64,000 nucleotides of DNA from Thalassoglobus sp. JC818. GTDB taxonomy: Bacteria; Planctomycetota; Planctomycetia; Planctomycetales; Planctomycetaceae. Within the stretch, counting starts at the first letter, position 1; each line of letters starts with the position of its first letter. Made by a program: the position numbers and the translations under genes. The stretch spans positions 868,001 through 932,000 of the forward strand of contig NZ_JBFEFI010000001.1 of assembly GCF_040717535.1 (NCBI RefSeq), read 5' to 3'. This document shows positions 17,873-25,947 of the stretch, in pieces. Under the pieces are notes generated by a model. The model saw only the letters and a program-made list of their open reading frames with translations. It did no database searches and was not told where the DNA came from.

Positions 17873-18412
17873 TTGAATTACGACCCCAAACATTCCCGCA
17901 GATTGTTTCTCGCCAGCCTGATGACGACAGTCACCGGGTCAATTGCGGGCTGCGGGTATGTGGTCGGCAGTCCGTACGGGCCAGAGGTTCGAACGGTCCA
18001 TGTCCCGACCTTCAAGAACGAAACTTTTCGTCGCGGCTTCGAACTTCAGCTGACCGAAGCGATTCATAAAGAGATCGAGCTGCACACGCCGTATCAACTC
18101 GTCGCTGGCCCAGGAGCAGACACTCGACTGTCCGGCCGGATCATCAGCATCGATAAGCGTTCTGCGAACCAGAACAAATATGATGAACCACGAGAACTCG
18201 AACTGGCGATGGGAATTGAAGTTTCCTGGGTCGATCTGAGAACCGGACGAGTCATCGCACAGCGACGAACCCGCCTCGGGCCTCAAGCCACGCATGCGTT
18301 GTCATTGGCGAGTTTCGCACCCGAAACCGGACAGTCCCTCGCCAATGCAACTCAAGATGCGGTCGATCAACTGGCCACGGAAATCGTGACGCTCATGGAA
18401 GCTCCCTGGTAG
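17873..18412 (+). CDS. LptE-like LPS-assembly lipoprotein with Tat-like signal
   Basis: This 179-residue protein belongs to the LptE/LPS-assembly family (GYVVGSPYGPEVRTVHVPTFKNETFRRGFELQLTEAIHKEIE, the usual N-terminal pattern of planctomycete LptE-like proteins). The signal has a twin-arginine look (HSRRLFLASL) and ends in a lipobox (GSIAGC). I therefore place the start at the TTG of 17873, the last one that keeps the arginine pair. In Gram-negatives LptE plugs the LptD barrel that inserts lipopolysaccharide. It lies 16 bp after the BamD-like gene and is probably co-transcribed with it. Confidence 0.75.
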   Translation: MNYDPKHSRRLFLASLMTTVTGSIAGCGYVVGSPYGPEVRTVHVPTFKNETFRRGFELQLTEAIHKEIELHTPYQLVAGPGADTRLSGRIISIDKRSANQNKYDEPRELELAMGIEVSWVDLRTGRVIAQRRTRLGPQATHALSLASFAPETGQSLANATQDAVDQLATEIVTLMEAPW

Positions 18413-18486
18413 TCTTCGAAGTCAAACGTCGCACCGAACAAATCGATGGCTTGCGCGAGTTTGAGATGACTCTTTCGTAGGGTGCT

Positions 18487-19065
18487 CTACTTCAGCAATT
18501 GAACAGCTTTGACGACGGTCTCGGTCTGAGGTCGTCCGCCGTGAGTCTGGCTGATGGTGACGTATGTGATCTCGCCATCCTTATTGATCACAAACGTCGA
18601 CGGGTAAGCCGTCTCTCGCTCAGCATCCCAGCGAAGGTTGTAGGCATTAGTCAGCTTGTAATCGGGATCAAGCAGGAAGACGAAGTTCTCTGGGAGTTTC
18701 GTTCCTGTGAGAAACTCCTGGGCCTTGGCTTTGAGGTTCTCGCCTGGACCGGGATAGACGAGCACGACTGTCGCCTTCTCTTTGGAAAACTCTTCAGCAC
18801 TCTTGATGAGACCACCAACCTGACGGCTGCAAGCTGGACACTGATATCCGGGGTAACCGCGAAGCATCACCAGCACGACTGGACCGTCTTCCAGAGTTTC
18901 GTGAAGCGAAACTTTTCCCGCTCCATTGATCGCTTCCAGTGAAAAATCGGAAGCTTTGTCACCAACAGCTGGCGGTGGCAATACATCCACAGCTGAGACC
19001 TGGGCAACAGCACCGAAGGTGAGAACGAAACCGAACAACGCAAGACAAGTGGAATTCAATCGCAT
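18487..19065 (-). CDS. Redoxin / AhpC-TSA family thiol peroxidase-like protein, exported
   Basis: This is a 192-residue protein. A signal peptide (MRLNSTCLALFGFVLTFGAVAQVSA) precedes a thioredoxin-like fold with the peroxiredoxin motif GYPGYQCPACSRQVGG, in place of the more usual PxxxTxxC. The two cysteines (CPAC) could act as a redox pair. Other family marks are VGDKASDFSLE and YPSTFVINKDGEITYV. It is likely a periplasmic peroxide reductase or thiol-disulphide protein; the substrate is unknown. The ATG at 19065 has AGGAG eight bases upstream (in TTAGGAGAATT), and the longer frame has no family match. Confidence 0.85.
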   Translation of the reverse strand: MRLNSTCLALFGFVLTFGAVAQVSAVDVLPPPAVGDKASDFSLEAINGAGKVSLHETLEDGPVVLVMLRGYPGYQCPACSRQVGGLIKSAEEFSKEKATVVLVYPGPGENLKAKAQEFLTGTKLPENFVFLLDPDYKLTNAYNLRWDAERETAYPSTFVINKDGEITYVTISQTHGGRPQTETVVKAVQLLK

Positions 19066-19374
19066 GGAGAATTCTCCTAAGAAAAAGTGGAACAAAGCAG
19101 GCAACGTCGCCCGCCTGTTTCGTGACGACCCTAACACGAAATCATCGCAACGTCATTTGTCGAGAAGGTGAATCTGAGCCGCCTGTGAAAGAATTCACAA
19201 CTGTGCCCGGTTCGCTTATGGACTCTTCACAGAACGAGAACACATGTCTGCTTTCGACTGATTCACGTGCGCGGCGTTTGCTAGGCACAGAGCGATAACA
19301 GGACAGGGGAGCGAAGAGACCCCGGGTCAAAAAGAATGAAGCACAGTAAAGAAATAAGGCGCCACAAAAGAATT
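19066..19374. other. Gene-free interval upstream of the redoxin gene
   Basis: These 309 bp should hold the redoxin promoter on the minus strand. I see no gene. Close to its right end is a decayed copy of the terminator arm (GAAGCACAGTAAAG at 19339-19352), matching the sequence at 19375-19388. Confidence 0.5.
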
Positions 19375-19408
19375 GAGGCACAGTAAAACCGAAGTTCTAC
19401 TGTGCCTC
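19375..19408 (-). terminator. Terminator at the end of the candidate RNA
   Basis: A perfect 11-bp stem (GAGGCACAGTA at 19375-19385 with TACTGTGCCTC at 19398-19408) has a 12-nt loop. On the minus strand it is followed by AATTCTTTTG, as expected for an intrinsic terminator. On the plus strand no T-run follows. Confidence 0.75.
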
Positions 19409-19740
19409 GCTATTCTCGAGGATCGGTGATCCCGAGGTCCTGAAACGGATTCGAAAATCTCGCTTCAGTGAAAGTCGACCATATGTCGGAGCCAGTCCCG
19501 ACGATCAACTTTCTGGTGGCTGCCGACGACAGCCCGCCGACTGCTTAAGCAGTACCACCTCGTTGTTGGCTACTACAGTCTGATTCCACAGGACCACCTC
19601 CTTTCCATTTTAAACATCCTGCTTCACCCGGCTCGCCAGATCCGGTTTCTCAGCAGGCGAATACCCTTCGGGCTGCGTAATGCCCGAAACGAACTGAAAG
19701 CATTGTTACGCTTTCACACAATTGGACAAGACCAATTTGG
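19375..19740 (-). ncRNA. Candidate structured RNA or leader with extended Shine-Dalgarno sequence
   Basis: About 365 bp with no good protein gene but many hairpins: CTCG(A)GGATC-GGT-GATCC-CGAG at 19415-19436, the palindrome CTGCTTAAGCAG at 19541-19552, CGGGC/GCCCG at 19669-19686, GAAAGC/GCTTTC at 19696-19715 and ATTGG/CCAAT at 19721-19736. On the minus strand, 19606-19591 reads GGAAAGGAGGTGGTCC, nearly the exact complement of the 16S rRNA 3' end. A strong terminator closes the unit on the minus strand. Small frames after the SD-like site exist (14 and 28 codons), but none is recognised. Its identity is unknown; an RNA gene, a leader or a very short coding gene are all possible. Confidence 0.4.
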
Positions 19741-19883
19741 ATGAGGTTCGCGTTTTTTTGTTTCAATCCAAAATTTTGACGTTGCCGAAGCTCAAGAGAA
19801 TTTCTCGCCTGAAAAACGCGGGCGCGTCACTCGCTCACAACTTCGAGAATCAAAAACGCGAAGTTGCGTCACGGAACATTCGG

Positions 19884-22475
19884 TTACTCGCCACTCTCTT
19901 CAGCATCGACCGCCGCCACCGAAGAGGTCTCTTTCTTAACCAATTCAGCGAGGTACAAATCCATTCTGCCCGTCGAGTCCAGACGGTCAGATGCGAACAA
20001 CAACGTTCGACCATCCGGGAGTAGCTGCGGAATCAGTTCCCCAAATTCGCTATTCAAAGAATCAAGCGGAATCGCAGGTCCCCATTCAGCGTTTGCATCG
20101 GACCGAATATGCGCGAACAAGTCGGGATGCTTTTGTCCAATTTCATTTCGTTCAACGACCACGACACGACCATCGTCGCTGAGTGTTCCAGATGATTCCT
20201 GAGCCTTCGTTCTGACTTGTGCCTGCAAGACAACTGGACGCGGCCAACTCTCCTTCAAGGACCTTCTCGTTGTGAGATACAGATTGGCATCACCAGCCCC
20301 AGCATAACTCATCAAAAGCAGGTTCAGGCCATCAGAATTCAGGTTTGGTTTTGAGAAAGCTGAAGGTGGCATCCATTCATGGCGAGCGATCGGAGATTCG
20401 ACAGGACCAGAATACTCTTGATCTCCGATCAAAACAGACTGCATGATTGTCTGATGTCCATTGTCTCCATAAATCTCTTGCCGGAAAAATAGAACTCCAC
20501 CATCAGCTGTCAGTGTCGGATTGTTTTCATACCCGGGAGAATTGATAGCACTTCCTAAGTTGACGGGAGTCGAAAACGGGACATCGGTCGATTCACGGGT
20601 CGAAATCCAGAGGTCAGACTTGCCGTACCCACCTGATCGATGGGAGGAAAAAACGAGCGTGAGCCCGTCGGCCGTCATGTCCGCACCGTATTCCGGCTGC
20701 GTGGAATTCACATTTTGAAAGACGTCAGGAATGATCCGCCACTCATAATCTCCTGTCGCCAGTAAGTCTGCGAGTGGTTCCTGCGGTTCAACCTGTTGCT
20801 CCGCATTCGATTCTCCTTCGATCGCGGAACTCTCGTCGCCCGACCCAAGAACACTGCTATTCGTGGTCTGTATGTCCGCCAGATTCTGCTGCCCAACGTC
20901 GTCATCATCCGACGTTGAAGCTGACACAGGAACTTCTTCGTTCGACGAGAAAAGAAAATCAGCCCCGACAGCAATCACGACAAGTGCCATCACTCCGAGA
21001 GGCACAGCAATCCACCATGGAAACTGTTTTGAAGTCGAAGACTTAGTTTTCGATCGCCTGGAGGTGTTTTTTGAGCTCTGACGAGGCTTCGTTCGAATTT
21101 GCGGCAATTGCTCGGTTTGCTTGCGAGGAGAATTTTTGCTCGCAACCTGAACGTCCGTCATATCGATCGAGCAGCCTTCAATCGCCTCCATGACCTCGCC
21201 CATCGTTTGAAATCGATCCTGTGGATCTTTGGCCATCATTCGCTGCAAGATGGGATCAACAGCTGGGGCGATGTCCGGTCTCTTCTCGTGTAGCGAAGGA
21301 ACGTCAGCATCTTTGTGCTTGAGAAAAACGTCAATGACGGTGTCACCCTGATAGGGGGGATCCCCAGTCAACAGGTAGTAGAGCGTGCAACCGAGGCTGT
21401 AAATGTCCGAGCGTGTATCAGCCTTTGAAGCATCAAGAGTCTGCTCAGGAGCCATGTAAGTGACGGTTCCCAGAATCGTTCCCGGTTCTGTCAGGTACGA
21501 CTGATTCATATCGGGGGAAGCATCGGGATCATTCTCGTCCGGCAGCGGATTCAGTTGCAGCGACTTGTCGATACTCGCCAATCCCATGTCGAGCACTTTC
21601 ACGAGCCCGTCACGAGACAGCATCAGATTCCCTGGCTTGATGTCTCGATGTATCACTCCATGCTTGTTGGCGTATCTCAGCCCGCGAGCAGCTTGTTGGA
21701 TACAGTTCAGCGCTCGCGCAGCTGTCAGTGGTCCTTTTTTGTTGACTAACTTCGAAAGGTTTTGCCCGCGCACAAATTCCATCACCAGAAAGTGCGCCCC
21801 ATTCGACTGGTCAGCGTCGTACGATCGGACAATGTTCGGGTGTTCGAGAGTGGCAGCCAGTTGCACTTCTCGCTGAAAACGTTTCACCTGCTCCGGAGAT
21901 GAGAGAAGTTTGGGCGAGATCATTTTCACTGCCACGATCCGATTCATAGGTCGGTGCAGGGCCTTGAACACCATCCCCATGCCGCCGACATCGAGTAGAT
22001 CGATAATCAGGTACTTGTCGATCAGTAGTTCTGGCTGTCCCTTGAGAAGGGCGTTCGCCTGATACTTCGTCAACTTTCCATTGGAAACAAGTTGAGCAGC
22101 GAGTTCGCGCGGCCCCAGCGGAGCATCGCCGTCCGCATCAGGCGCACTGATTTCCTGCAATTCGTCTTCGGAGAGAATCCCGACTTCCGAGAGCTTCGAG
22201 AGGAAATGTTGTCGGTCTTCCGCGGTCGATGGCTCCTCATCGACGCCGGAGTGCACTTCCGAAGCCGACATAATCGTCGTCGCTGGGCTGGTTCCCACGT
22301 TCCCCATCGGAGAATCAACGGAAGATCCGTTCTGATCAATCAGCGACTGAACTTCACGGACCAGACCGGAGTCGCCTTCACACTTCTCGACAAGCCATTG
22401 CCCCCGAGTTCCCGAAGGCTGCTCACAGGCATCTCGATAGAGTTGATGGACTAGACCAGAGCGATTCTTCGTCAT
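19884..22475 (-). CDS. Membrane-anchored Ser/Thr protein kinase with C-terminal PD40 repeats
   Basis: This 863-residue protein begins with a regulatory region of about 155 residues that includes the planctomycete kinase lead-in LTKYQANALLKG. A Hanks-type kinase domain follows (about 155-435): Gly-loop DVGGMGMV, VAVK with Lys184, HRDIKPGN (276-283), DMG (296-298) in place of DFG, and MAPEQ. A Ser/Thr-rich linker, one membrane helix (about 486-509) and a C-terminal domain with TolB/PD40-like propeller repeats (LVFSSHRSGGYGKSDLWIS, LLFASDRL) complete it. The propeller should be outside the membrane and may sense a ligand. Its targets are unknown. The start is an ATG just inside a 6-bp hairpin at 22501-22515. 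Confidence 0.93.
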   Translation of the reverse strand: MTKNRSGLVHQLYRDACEQPSGTRGQWLVEKCEGDSGLVREVQSLIDQNGSSVDSPMGNVGTSPATTIMSASEVHSGVDEEPSTAEDRQHFLSKLSEVGILSEDELQEISAPDADGDAPLGPRELAAQLVSNGKLTKYQANALLKGQPELLIDKYLIIDLLDVGGMGMVFKALHRPMNRIVAVKMISPKLLSSPEQVKRFQREVQLAATLEHPNIVRSYDADQSNGAHFLVMEFVRGQNLSKLVNKKGPLTAARALNCIQQAARGLRYANKHGVIHRDIKPGNLMLSRDGLVKVLDMGLASIDKSLQLNPLPDENDPDASPDMNQSYLTEPGTILGTVTYMAPEQTLDASKADTRSDIYSLGCTLYYLLTGDPPYQGDTVIDVFLKHKDADVPSLHEKRPDIAPAVDPILQRMMAKDPQDRFQTMGEVMEAIEGCSIDMTDVQVASKNSPRKQTEQLPQIRTKPRQSSKNTSRRSKTKSSTSKQFPWWIAVPLGVMALVVIAVGADFLFSSNEEVPVSASTSDDDDVGQQNLADIQTTNSSVLGSGDESSAIEGESNAEQQVEPQEPLADLLATGDYEWRIIPDVFQNVNSTQPEYGADMTADGLTLVFSSHRSGGYGKSDLWISTRESTDVPFSTPVNLGSAINSPGYENNPTLTADGGVLFFRQEIYGDNGHQTIMQSVLIGDQEYSGPVESPIARHEWMPPSAFSKPNLNSDGLNLLLMSYAGAGDANLYLTTRRSLKESWPRPVVLQAQVRTKAQESSGTLSDDGRVVVVERNEIGQKHPDLFAHIRSDANAEWGPAIPLDSLNSEFGELIPQLLPDGRTLLFASDRLDSTGRMDLYLAELVKKETSSVAAVDAEESGE

Positions 22476-22939
22476 CGTACCGTTGTTCCTCAGCAGGCCT
22501 CGAGCACGTTGCTCGGTCGGATGCGTTGACGTGAACGGATTGAGAAATCACTGGTCGAAGTTGCTCGTGTGATTTCGCGACGACCCATTCACTGGGGGAT
22601 TTCACTGCGCGATTCAACAAAGTTTTCGACTGACGCTCAATTGACCCGACAGCCCGGTGCATTCGATGCTTCTGCCCGAAACACCAATCATTCCCAGTCG
22701 TTCTAACATCTTGTCAGACCAGATGCCAACCGAACCACTTTTCTGTGGCCGCTGCCTGCAACAGCCAAACTGCTGATGCCTATGATCTCAGCGTGTGGAA
22801 CTTAGAATTCTCTCAATCCCATGCTGCCCGAAACGATGACAAAGGAGAGAAATTCCCGAAGCAATAAGAGTTTGATCGCCGTTCGAGGAGTGTGAGAAGA
22901 GCCTCGAACAGCTTCCTGAATTCGCCCAGAGTGTCGTGA
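22476..22939. other. Gene-free interval between kinase and MerC-like gene
   Basis: No gene is supported in these 464 bp. They should hold the kinase promoter; a hairpin (CGAGCA-CGT-TGCTCG, 22501-22515) sits 26 bp before its start. An 8-bp stem (GTTCGAGG at 22881-22888 with CCTCGAAC at 22902-22909) lies 30 bp past the MerC-like stop and may end that transcript, although no T-run follows. Confidence 0.55.
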
Positions 22940-23485
22940 TCAGACTTCGAGGCATTCTTCCTGCGGGGCGTTGCCCTTTTGTTCACGCTGACAGCATTTG
23001 CGTGTACATCCACCGTTCAGGCAATGCGCCCAAGCGAGGCAGGCGGCCCCGAAAGCTGTCGGATGTTGCCACAGCCAGCTGAACGCCGTCGAGAAAGATC
23101 CCAGCGCTGACTGATCCTTGAGGCTGACTTCGACCGGGGTATGACAGCACGAATCCTGACACGCACTCACGGTTTCTTGACCGGAAGTCTTTGCCTCCGC
23201 AGCACAGCAGTCTCCACCCGCGAAGGCGGAATAGTTCATCACCAGCAATCCCAAAGCTGCCCACATCAGAACTGAATGTCGCTGATGCAATCGCCATCCC
23301 GGAACAAGTGTCCAGATTCCAATCGCAACCCCAACAATCGCCAGAACCTGGTGAAAATAGAGACTCGCAAGCCAATCCAGCCCCCAAGTCGATAAACTGG
23401 AGATAAAAACCGGAACCAGCATGCAGTGAATGACGCACGCCACTGATAGAATCAGACCGGTTAAGTTTGAAAGTGAGCGTGTCAT
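22940..23485 (-). CDS. MerC-like membrane protein, cysteine-rich
   Basis: This 181-residue protein belongs to the MerC family. It has four membrane segments and the family signature CVIHCMLVP in the first helix, where the two cysteines bind metal. A soluble part ([17 protein letters not shown]) adds further cysteines, and the tail is again Cys-rich ([11 protein letters not shown]). MerC proteins take up mercury in mer operons, and relatives outside mer operons are thought to handle other metals. No merA, merR or merT is near, and the divergent partner is a His-rich lipoprotein, so zinc or copper is as likely as mercury. The start at 23485 is chosen for the GGAG five bases upstream. Confidence 0.8.
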   Translation of the reverse strand: MTRSLSNLTGLILSVACVIHCMLVPVFISSLSTWGLDWLASLYFHQVLAIVGVAIGIWTLVPGWRLHQRHSVLMWAALGLLVMNYSAFAGGDCCAAEAKTSGQETVSACQDSCCHTPVEVSLKDQSALGSFSTAFSWLWQHPTAFGAACLAWAHCLNGGCTRKCCQREQKGNAPQEECLEV

Positions 23486-23537
23486 TTGTTCTCCATTTCC
23501 AAATGTTGGGGGAAAGAAGAATACTTTAGACCACGCT

Positions 23538-23558
23538 ATTTGCAACCCAATTGCAAAC
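23538..23558. promoter_or_regulatory. TTGCAA dyad, candidate operator
   Basis: The inverted repeat ATTTGCAA-N5-TTGCAAAC has seven of eight positions paired, and a third half-site (TTTGCAAC) lies at 23567-23574. It sits 53 bp upstream of the MerC-like start and about 140 bp before the divergent lipoprotein gene, so it could control both. The regulator is unknown; none is encoded nearby. Confidence 0.5.
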
Positions 23559-23697
23559 AATTGGACTTTGCAACTATTGAGTCGCTGGAAAACGCGTATT
23601 ATACACTGATGTTGCAGTGACGATGTGTTCTACTGCGATCGCATGCATTCTCATTTTGATTTTTCTTCAATTCGTTTCATAACTTGTGGAGCCCTCA

Positions 23698-24243
23698 ATG
23701 CAGCCTCTTCGATTTGCTTTCGGTCTGACTCTTGCCGTTGTCTTGATTGCGGGATGCAATGAAGGAAGTTCAGTGAAAACCCAGGAGCTCACGGAAGGGA
23801 ATTCCGGAGATCACTCCCACGAAGGACATGATGGGCACGATCACCATGAACACGATGGACATGGGTCTGAGAGCCCGAAAACTCTGGCAGCAGGTGTCGC
23901 CCAACTGACAGAACTGCGAGACGCCATCGCGACCGCCATGGATGCGGATGATCTCAAAAAGGCCGACGGACCAGTTCATCAGGTCGGACATCTTCTGGAA
24001 CAAATTGGTGATCTGGCTGGCGAAGCTGGTCTGAATGAGACCGAAGAAAAAGACGTGAAAGCGGCGATTACGACGCTGTTCGAATCATTCGCGAGCCTCG
24101 ACAAAACAATTCACGGGAAATCAGACGGAAAATCCTGGAAGGACGTTTCCAGCGATATTGATCAGGCGATTTCAGCGCTTCAGAACATTTCCAGCGAAGC
24201 AACTCCGCAGACCGAAAGTGATGAAACGAAGGAGGAAGAATAG
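23698..24243 (+). CDS. His-rich metal-binding lipoprotein
   Basis: This is a 181-residue exported lipoprotein. A signal peptide ends in the lipobox LIAGC, and a histidine-rich stretch at about residues 38-58 (DHSHEGHDGHDHHEHDGHG) should bind zinc, copper or nickel. The rest is helical and acidic and matches nothing I recognise. The His run resembles the loops of periplasmic zinc-binding proteins but has no ZnuA fold. It is divergent from the MerC-like gene and coupled to the next lipoprotein gene, whose GTG start shares a base with this stop. A role in periplasmic metal storage or buffering is inference. The ATG at 23698 has GGAG eight bases upstream; an in-frame GTG at 23686 is less likely. 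Confidence 0.75.
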   Translation: MQPLRFAFGLTLAVVLIAGCNEGSSVKTQELTEGNSGDHSHEGHDGHDHHEHDGHGSESPKTLAAGVAQLTELRDAIATAMDADDLKKADGPVHQVGHLLEQIGDLAGEAGLNETEEKDVKAAITTLFESFASLDKTIHGKSDGKSWKDVSSDIDQAISALQNISSEATPQTESDETKEEE

Positions 24244-24785
24244 TGAGACTCCATGGTCTTCCGGTCGATTTCTCGAGTCTGTCGATACGTGTTTTTCTGG
24301 TTCTGACGGTTCTCACAGCTGGCTGTACACAACAACTCCCGCGTGAGATGGAAGAAATCCGCTCGCGTCTTATGGTCAGCGAAGAACCAGCCGAGCCGAT
24401 CACCATTGAAGAAGCCCGTCAACTGGCGACTGAACCGACGGAAGTGACGTTAATTGTCCGGGTGGGCAATCGCAACTTTCCGAAATGGTCCGCTGAGAAT
24501 CAGGCGATTTTCTACGTCTCGGAAGCTTTCCCCGGTTCCGACTACAACGTCGACGCCGATCACGATCCGAGCACGTGCCCGTTTTGCAAATGGAAATGGA
24601 AGCAGGAAGATTCTCTCGCAACTGTCACCGTGACAAACGCAGAAGGCGAGATTGCCCCAATCTCGGCGGATCGTCTTCTCGGACTGAACGAAGGTGACAT
24701 CGTCGTCGTCCGTGGTCTCGCTGAAGTCGACGAGACCGAATACCTTTCCATCGCAGCCACGGAAATCTTCAAGCGCACGAATTAG
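24243..24785 (+). CDS. Lipoprotein with OB-like domain and CPFCKWK motif
   Basis: This 180-residue exported lipoprotein (lipobox VLTAGC) is unrecognised by name. A beta-rich segment (EVTLIVRVGNRN ... GDIVVVRGLAEV) has the look of an OB-fold, as in small periplasmic stress proteins, and an inserted CPFCKWK gives one CxxC pair that could hold a metal. The GTG start overlaps the stop of the His-rich lipoprotein gene (TAGTG), so translation is coupled and the two act in one unit. A perfect terminator 55 bp downstream ends the operon. Confidence 0.72.
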   Translation: MRLHGLPVDFSSLSIRVFLVLTVLTAGCTQQLPREMEEIRSRLMVSEEPAEPITIEEARQLATEPTEVTLIVRVGNRNFPKWSAENQAIFYVSEAFPGSDYNVDADHDPSTCPFCKWKWKQEDSLATVTVTNAEGEIAPISADRLLGLNEGDIVVVRGLAEVDETEYLSIAATEIFKRTN

Positions 24786-24840
24786 AAGCTAATGCGATTG
24801 GTTGGCCGCTTGTTCAAACGGTCAGCTCATTTTTTATCGA

Positions 24841-24875
24841 GACCTCATTCGTCAGTCGGCGAATGAGGTCTTTTT
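24841..24875 (+). terminator. Rho-independent terminator of the lipoprotein operon
   Basis: A perfect 11-bp stem (GACCTCATTCG with CGAATGAGGTC), an 8-nt loop and five T. It abuts the stop codon of the convergent zinc-ribbon gene, whose last codons overlap the T-run. Confidence 0.92.
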
Positions 24876-25186
24876 CACATGAGGTCAAGGACGAGCCGGA
24901 AGAGAAACGCCAGAATGAAAACGCCGACACCCACAGCAAGTCCCCAGGGCCCAATCGCTGCACAGGCCGCACCCCCAAACAACAGGCCAGTTAAGAGTGG
25001 CAAGGGAAGGTATTCTCTCCACAACTCATGATCCGCATCGTGATCACGATCAGCGGCAGAAGGCCTAGCCTCTGAGGATCTCGTCCGAGTTGACTGCCTT
25101 GCTTTCAGCGACAAATCAGTCTCGCACTCCGGACAGACTCGAATCTGATTTTCCAATGCCTTTCCACAAACAGGGCAGGGGCGCAT
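24875..25186 (-). CDS. Small zinc-ribbon membrane protein
   Basis: This 103-residue protein begins with a zinc ribbon (CPVCGKALENQIRVCPEC, two CxxC pairs), followed by a polar linker and two hydrophobic helices (LLTGLLFGGAACAAIGPWG and a Val/Leu-rich one). I do not recognise it further. The ATG giving MRPCPVCGK is chosen, since the six residues before it add nothing. The gene ends inside the terminator of the convergent lipoprotein operon. Confidence 0.65.
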   Translation of the reverse strand: MRPCPVCGKALENQIRVCPECETDLSLKARQSTRTRSSEARPSAADRDHDADHELWREYLPLPLLTGLLFGGAACAAIGPWGLAVGVGVFILAFLFRLVLDLM

Positions 25187-25271
25187 GAGTCTGCCTCCAA
25201 TCAAAGCTTCTCAGATCATCCGAAACGCAAACTTGTGATCTCGAGTCCCGCCTGAGAATCCAGAGTCACAT

Positions 25272-25748
25272 TCAGGCAGAACAGCCATCGGGAAACTGAT
25301 CTCGAACGAGATTGAGTTCGATCCCAAACTCCAGCCAGGCTTTCATCCCAGCCAGAACCATTGTGTATCCGCCTTTCGAATCAACAGCCTGCGGAAGAAC
25401 CTCCTCACACGTTCCGGTGAATCCCCAGTTCGAAATTGTCACCAGTGTGCTTGCATCATCGCGCGGTTCGAATCGCCATTCAACAATCGTCGGATCTGAT
25501 TCCCACTCGATCAGTAAGCGAGAATTCTCTTCGTACTCTTTCACGGTCAGAGTGTCCCCGACCCCAAACATCTCCCAATCCCAGCGGACCTTCTTTTCGG
25601 GCGCGAGCTTGCCGCTACTCCGCGAAAACCAGAATCTGGTCGTGATTTCCGGATTACTGATCGCCTCGAAAACATCTTCCACTGGTTTTCGAATCAGCAT
25701 CTGAGCGACAACGACAGTCGCGTTTTCGTTAGATGTTTTGCTGTTCAC
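25272..25748 (-). CDS. SRPBCC (AHSA1-like) domain protein
   Basis: This 158-residue protein has the START/SRPBCC fold typical of Activator of Hsp90 ATPase homologue-1 relatives. The marks are the opening IRKPVEDVFEAISNPEITTRFWF, the middle WDWEMFGVGDTLTVKEYEE and the end MKAWLEFGIEL. The family binds hydrophobic ligands in a deep pocket; the ligand is unknown. The start is GTG. It stands alone, about 85 bp past the zinc-ribbon gene and divergent from the next membrane protein gene. Confidence 0.85.
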   Translation of the reverse strand: MNSKTSNENATVVVAQMLIRKPVEDVFEAISNPEITTRFWFSRSSGKLAPEKKVRWDWEMFGVGDTLTVKEYEENSRLLIEWESDPTIVEWRFEPRDDASTLVTISNWGFTGTCEEVLPQAVDSKGGYTMVLAGMKAWLEFGIELNLVRDQFPDGCSA

Positions 25749-25947
25749 AATTCGTGATCTTCTTGTCCGAGTGTTAAGATTAAGTATCGCTAACGGTCAC
25801 CAAACGTCTTATTTGAAGTTATCTCGCTGTGAATGTTGCGTCAATTTTGCACTCCGTTTGTAATTTCCACTTCCTCAGTGATCACGCGATGGATCTTCTC
25901 CTCGGCGAGCCGATGCGATGGATGAATTCATCTGAAATTTGAAGACA

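Noticed and set aside
19591-19606. The anti-16S-like sequence as a fragment of a 16S rRNA gene on the plus strand
   Set aside because: The plus strand reads GGACCACCTCCTTTCC, like the 16S 3' end, but the flanking sequence has no 16S helix 44 or 45, so it is not an rRNA remnant.
22940-24785. A mercury-resistance operon
   Set aside because: Only a MerC-like protein is present; merR, merT, merP and merA are absent, so mercury resistance is not supported.
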